Source: Thalassobellus sp050294475 (GTDB lineage Bacteria > Bacteroidota > Bacteroidia > Flavobacteriales > Flavobacteriaceae). From it: a stretch of 64,000 bases of DNA. Made by a program: the position numbers and the translations under genes. Position 1 is the stretch's first letter, and each line of letters opens with the position of its first letter. The stretch covers positions 62,001 through 126,000 of the forward strand of contig JBNKOE010000014.1 of assembly GCA_050294475.1 (NCBI GenBank), written 5' to 3'. Below the pieces are notes generated by a model that saw only the letters and a list, made by a program, of their open reading frames with translations, searched no databases and was not told the origin of the DNA. Below, one piece after another: positions 62,125-64,000 of the stretch.

Positions 62125-62149
62125 TTAAAATCATCAATCAAAAAAATAA

Positions 62150-63613
62150 ATGAACAAATTATTTATTATTATCCTTCTAGGTATTCTACCATCTGTTATT
62201 TTTTCACAATCAAAAAAAATAACACTATCCGAAGCTATAAAAATAGCACAAAAGAAATCGCCAGATTACAAAAGCAATTTAAACACAAACCAAGCTAGTT
62301 ATTGGCGATATAAAAATTACAAAGCACGCTTTTTGCCTCAACTTAGGTTAGATGCTACATTACCCGAGTTTAGTAACTCTATTAGAAGACAAACTAATGA
62401 TGCTGGGCAAGATGTTTTTGTAAATCAAAACCAATTAGTATTGGCAGGTGGACTATCTTTATCTCAAAATATATCGTTAACAGGTGGGACTTTATCATTA
62501 TACTCCAATCTAGAAAAAGTAGATCTTTTTGGAAATAATGATATTACAAACTATTCTGTGGTACCATTTTCAATTAGATATAATCAAAGTTCTCTTTTCT
62601 ACAATCGATTTAAATGGGATAAAAAAATCGAACCTTTAATTTATGAAGAATCTAAACGTGATTTTATTGAAAAAATGGAAGCTATTTCAATAAATACATG
62701 TCGTCGCTATTTTAGTTTGCTTAAAGCGCAAATGCAATTAAACATTGCTAAAAAAAACTTATCAAATCAAGATACTCTGTATCAAATTTCACAAGGACGT
62801 TATAAAATGGGTAAAATTGCTGAAAATGAATTGTTACAAATGGAATTATCTCTATTAAATTCAAAAAACAATTTAACCTCTAACACCATTGAATTTAAAA
62901 GAACTTCACAAAACATGGCGAGATATTTAGAATTAGAAACTGAAAGTATTGAATTAAAAATACCTGAAGAATTAGCCCTTTTTGAAGTAGATGTTAATAA
63001 AGCAATTGAAGAAGCTCAATCTAATAGAAAAGCTGTTATTGAATTTAGAAGAAAAAGGTTACAAGCAGAAAACAATTTAGCTAAATCAAAAGGGAGTAAC
63101 AGATTAGAAATGAATCTTAGTGCCAATATAGGAGTTTCACAATTTGGAAATGATTTCGATAATCTATTCAACAATTATAATAAACAACAGTACGTATCAG
63201 TAAGATTTGGTATACCTATTTTCGATTGGGGTGTATCAAAATCAGAACGTAAAATGGCCGAAGCTAATTTAGATTTAACAAACAACAATGTTAAACAAGA
63301 CAAACAAGAATTTGAGCAAGAAATTTATTTACATGTTCTAAATTGGTCTAGTAAAAGAGACTTTTTAATTACAGCTCAAAAAGCAAAAGAAATAGCTGAA
63401 AAAAGTTATGATATCACTAAAAAAAGATATGTTTTAGGAAAAGTAACTATTACAGATTTAAATATCAGTCAAGAAAAAAAAGATCTAGCTATTGTAAAAT
63501 ATTTAAATTCTTTAGAGGCTTTCTGGATAGACTATTATACTTTAAGGCAACTCACACTTTATGATTTTTTAAATGATAAAAAAATAGAAGCAGAAGATCT
63601 AGTTTATAATTAA
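62150..63613 (+). CDS. TolC-family outer-membrane efflux protein
   Basis: 487 residues. Signal peptide to about 19 (ends VIFSQ), then the two-repeat TolC layout: coiled-coil helices around 150-225 and 340-440 (KISKALQIAQKKSP-type first motif ITLSEAIKIAQKKSPD near 26-41), with TDLNISQEKKDLAIVKYLNSL near 440. It forms the outer-membrane channel of the pump with the adaptor and permease encoded just upstream (25-base gap). Preceded by TCATCAATCAAA 8 bases before the start, so it may have a second translation or promoter signal. 30 bases to murQ. Confidence 0.9.
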   Translation: MNKLFIIILLGILPSVIFSQSKKITLSEAIKIAQKKSPDYKSNLNTNQASYWRYKNYKARFLPQLRLDATLPEFSNSIRRQTNDAGQDVFVNQNQLVLAGGLSLSQNISLTGGTLSLYSNLEKVDLFGNNDITNYSVVPFSIRYNQSSLFYNRFKWDKKIEPLIYEESKRDFIEKMEAISINTCRRYFSLLKAQMQLNIAKKNLSNQDTLYQISQGRYKMGKIAENELLQMELSLLNSKNNLTSNTIEFKRTSQNMARYLELETESIELKIPEELALFEVDVNKAIEEAQSNRKAVIEFRRKRLQAENNLAKSKGSNRLEMNLSANIGVSQFGNDFDNLFNNYNKQQYVSVRFGIPIFDWGVSKSERKMAEANLDLTNNNVKQDKQEFEQEIYLHVLNWSSKRDFLITAQKAKEIAEKSYDITKKRYVLGKVTITDLNISQEKKDLAIVKYLNSLEAFWIDYYTLRQLTLYDFLNDKKIEAEDLVYN

Positions 63614-63643
63614 AGTCTAATTATAAATTCATATTTTTGAATC

Positions 63644-64000
63644 ATGAGTTTTATTAAAACTACCGAACAAGATTCAAACTACAATCATCTAGAAAAAATG
63701 GATGTATCTTCATTATTAAACAACATTAATAACGAAGACAAAACAGTTCCTTTAGCTGTAGAAAAAGCCATTCCTCAAATAGAACAACTGGTTACTAACA
63801 TAATAAATAAATTAAAAGAAGGTGGTCGATTATTTTATATAGGTGCAGGAACTAGTGGTCGATTAGGAATCTTAGATGCCTCTGAATGCCCACCAACATT
63901 TGGTGTCTCTCACGATTTAGTTATAGGATTAATTGCAGGTGGAGACTCTGCTATTAGAAAAGCCGTTGAATTTGCAGAAGACTCACTAACACAAGGTTGG
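63644..64000 (+). CDS. murQ: N-acetylmuramic acid 6-phosphate etherase (5' part)
   Basis: 119 residues before the window ends. MSFIKTTEQDSNYNHLEKMD, VPLAVEKAIPQIEQLV and the sugar-phosphate isomerase motif IGAGTSGRLGILDASECPPT (about 67-86), then GGDSAIRKAVEFAEDS, are diagnostic for MurQ. It splits MurNAc 6-phosphate to GlcNAc 6-phosphate and lactate in peptidoglycan recycling. It is close behind tolC, but the link to the efflux system is not obvious; it may have its own promoter in the 30-base gap. Confidence 0.93.
   Translation, partial: MSFIKTTEQDSNYNHLEKMDVSSLLNNINNEDKTVPLAVEKAIPQIEQLVTNIINKLKEGGRLFYIGAGTSGRLGILDASECPPTFGVSHDLVIGLIAGGDSAIRKAVEFAEDSLTQGW

Overview
The window is a low-GC (roughly one third G+C by eye) chromosomal segment of a member of the Bacteroidota, most likely a marine Flavobacteriaceae. 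Support comes from gene content (TonB-dependent receptors with an N-terminal carboxypeptidase-like domain paired with DUF4249 lipoproteins, an SDR-type threonine dehydrogenase, GH97, DUF4202 beside nirBD, monomeric NADP-isocitrate dehydrogenase), from promoters of the TTG-N19-TAnnTTTG type (a full match precedes rplS) and from the scarcity of Shine-Dalgarno sequences. No tRNA, rRNA, CRISPR array, prophage or complete insertion sequence was seen.

Layout. 1-6029 (minus): nitrite assimilation, with a YdeP/FdhF-type molybdopterin oxidoreductase, nirB, nirD and DUF4202 (cut by the window edge). 6190-8975: threonine catabolism operon tdh-kbl, divergent from an Lrp/AsnC regulator with a long palindrome between them. 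9138-13097 (minus): tilS, adenine deaminase, YheT-type hydrolase. 13221-17564: a sigma-like protein of unknown role, pabB, an aldose-epimerase-like protein and a DEAD-box helicase. 17652-24437: GH97, a CLC-type antiporter, a decayed serine-hydrolase gene, an ExbB/MotA-like protein and a LytS/LytTR two-component pair. 24504-31988 (minus): DPP-IV-like peptidase, MscS channel, a 57-residue protein coupled to an ECF sigma factor, and a DUF4249/TonB receptor pair. 32306-38895: S1/P1 nuclease, lpd, S41 peptidase, smpB, a secreted NTF2-like protein, a PNPOx-like protein and pcm. 39043-48015 (plus): housekeeping run ending in DUF1015, yggS, an exonuclease/GIY-YIG fusion, DUF3857, a voltage-gated K+ channel and miaA. 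48070-51084: the accessory part, consisting of hairpin-ended cassette-like units and a repeat-bearing outer-membrane protein. 51289-56112: trmD, rplS, an 850-base gap with a candidate structured RNA, and icd. 56193-64000: a second TonB/DUF4249 module, a MacA/MacB/TolC-like efflux set without its own ATPase, and the start of murQ.

Most interesting: (1) two sites at 48115-48127 and 49090-49102 share a 13-base end, each closes an inverted repeat, and they bracket one gene, a layout that resembles integron cassettes without an integrase; (2) a candidate non-coding RNA at about 53210-53700 with a GNRA-type hairpin, an 11-bp stem and an intrinsic terminator; (3) a surface-type protein whose AQDWNSSRSNKTSS motif occurs once before its barrel and five times after it; (4) a family of four related terminator hairpins whose loops are conserved as well as their stems; (5) an unlisted small protein translationally coupled to the ECF sigma factor. 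Homology statements rest on motif recognition only; no database search was possible.
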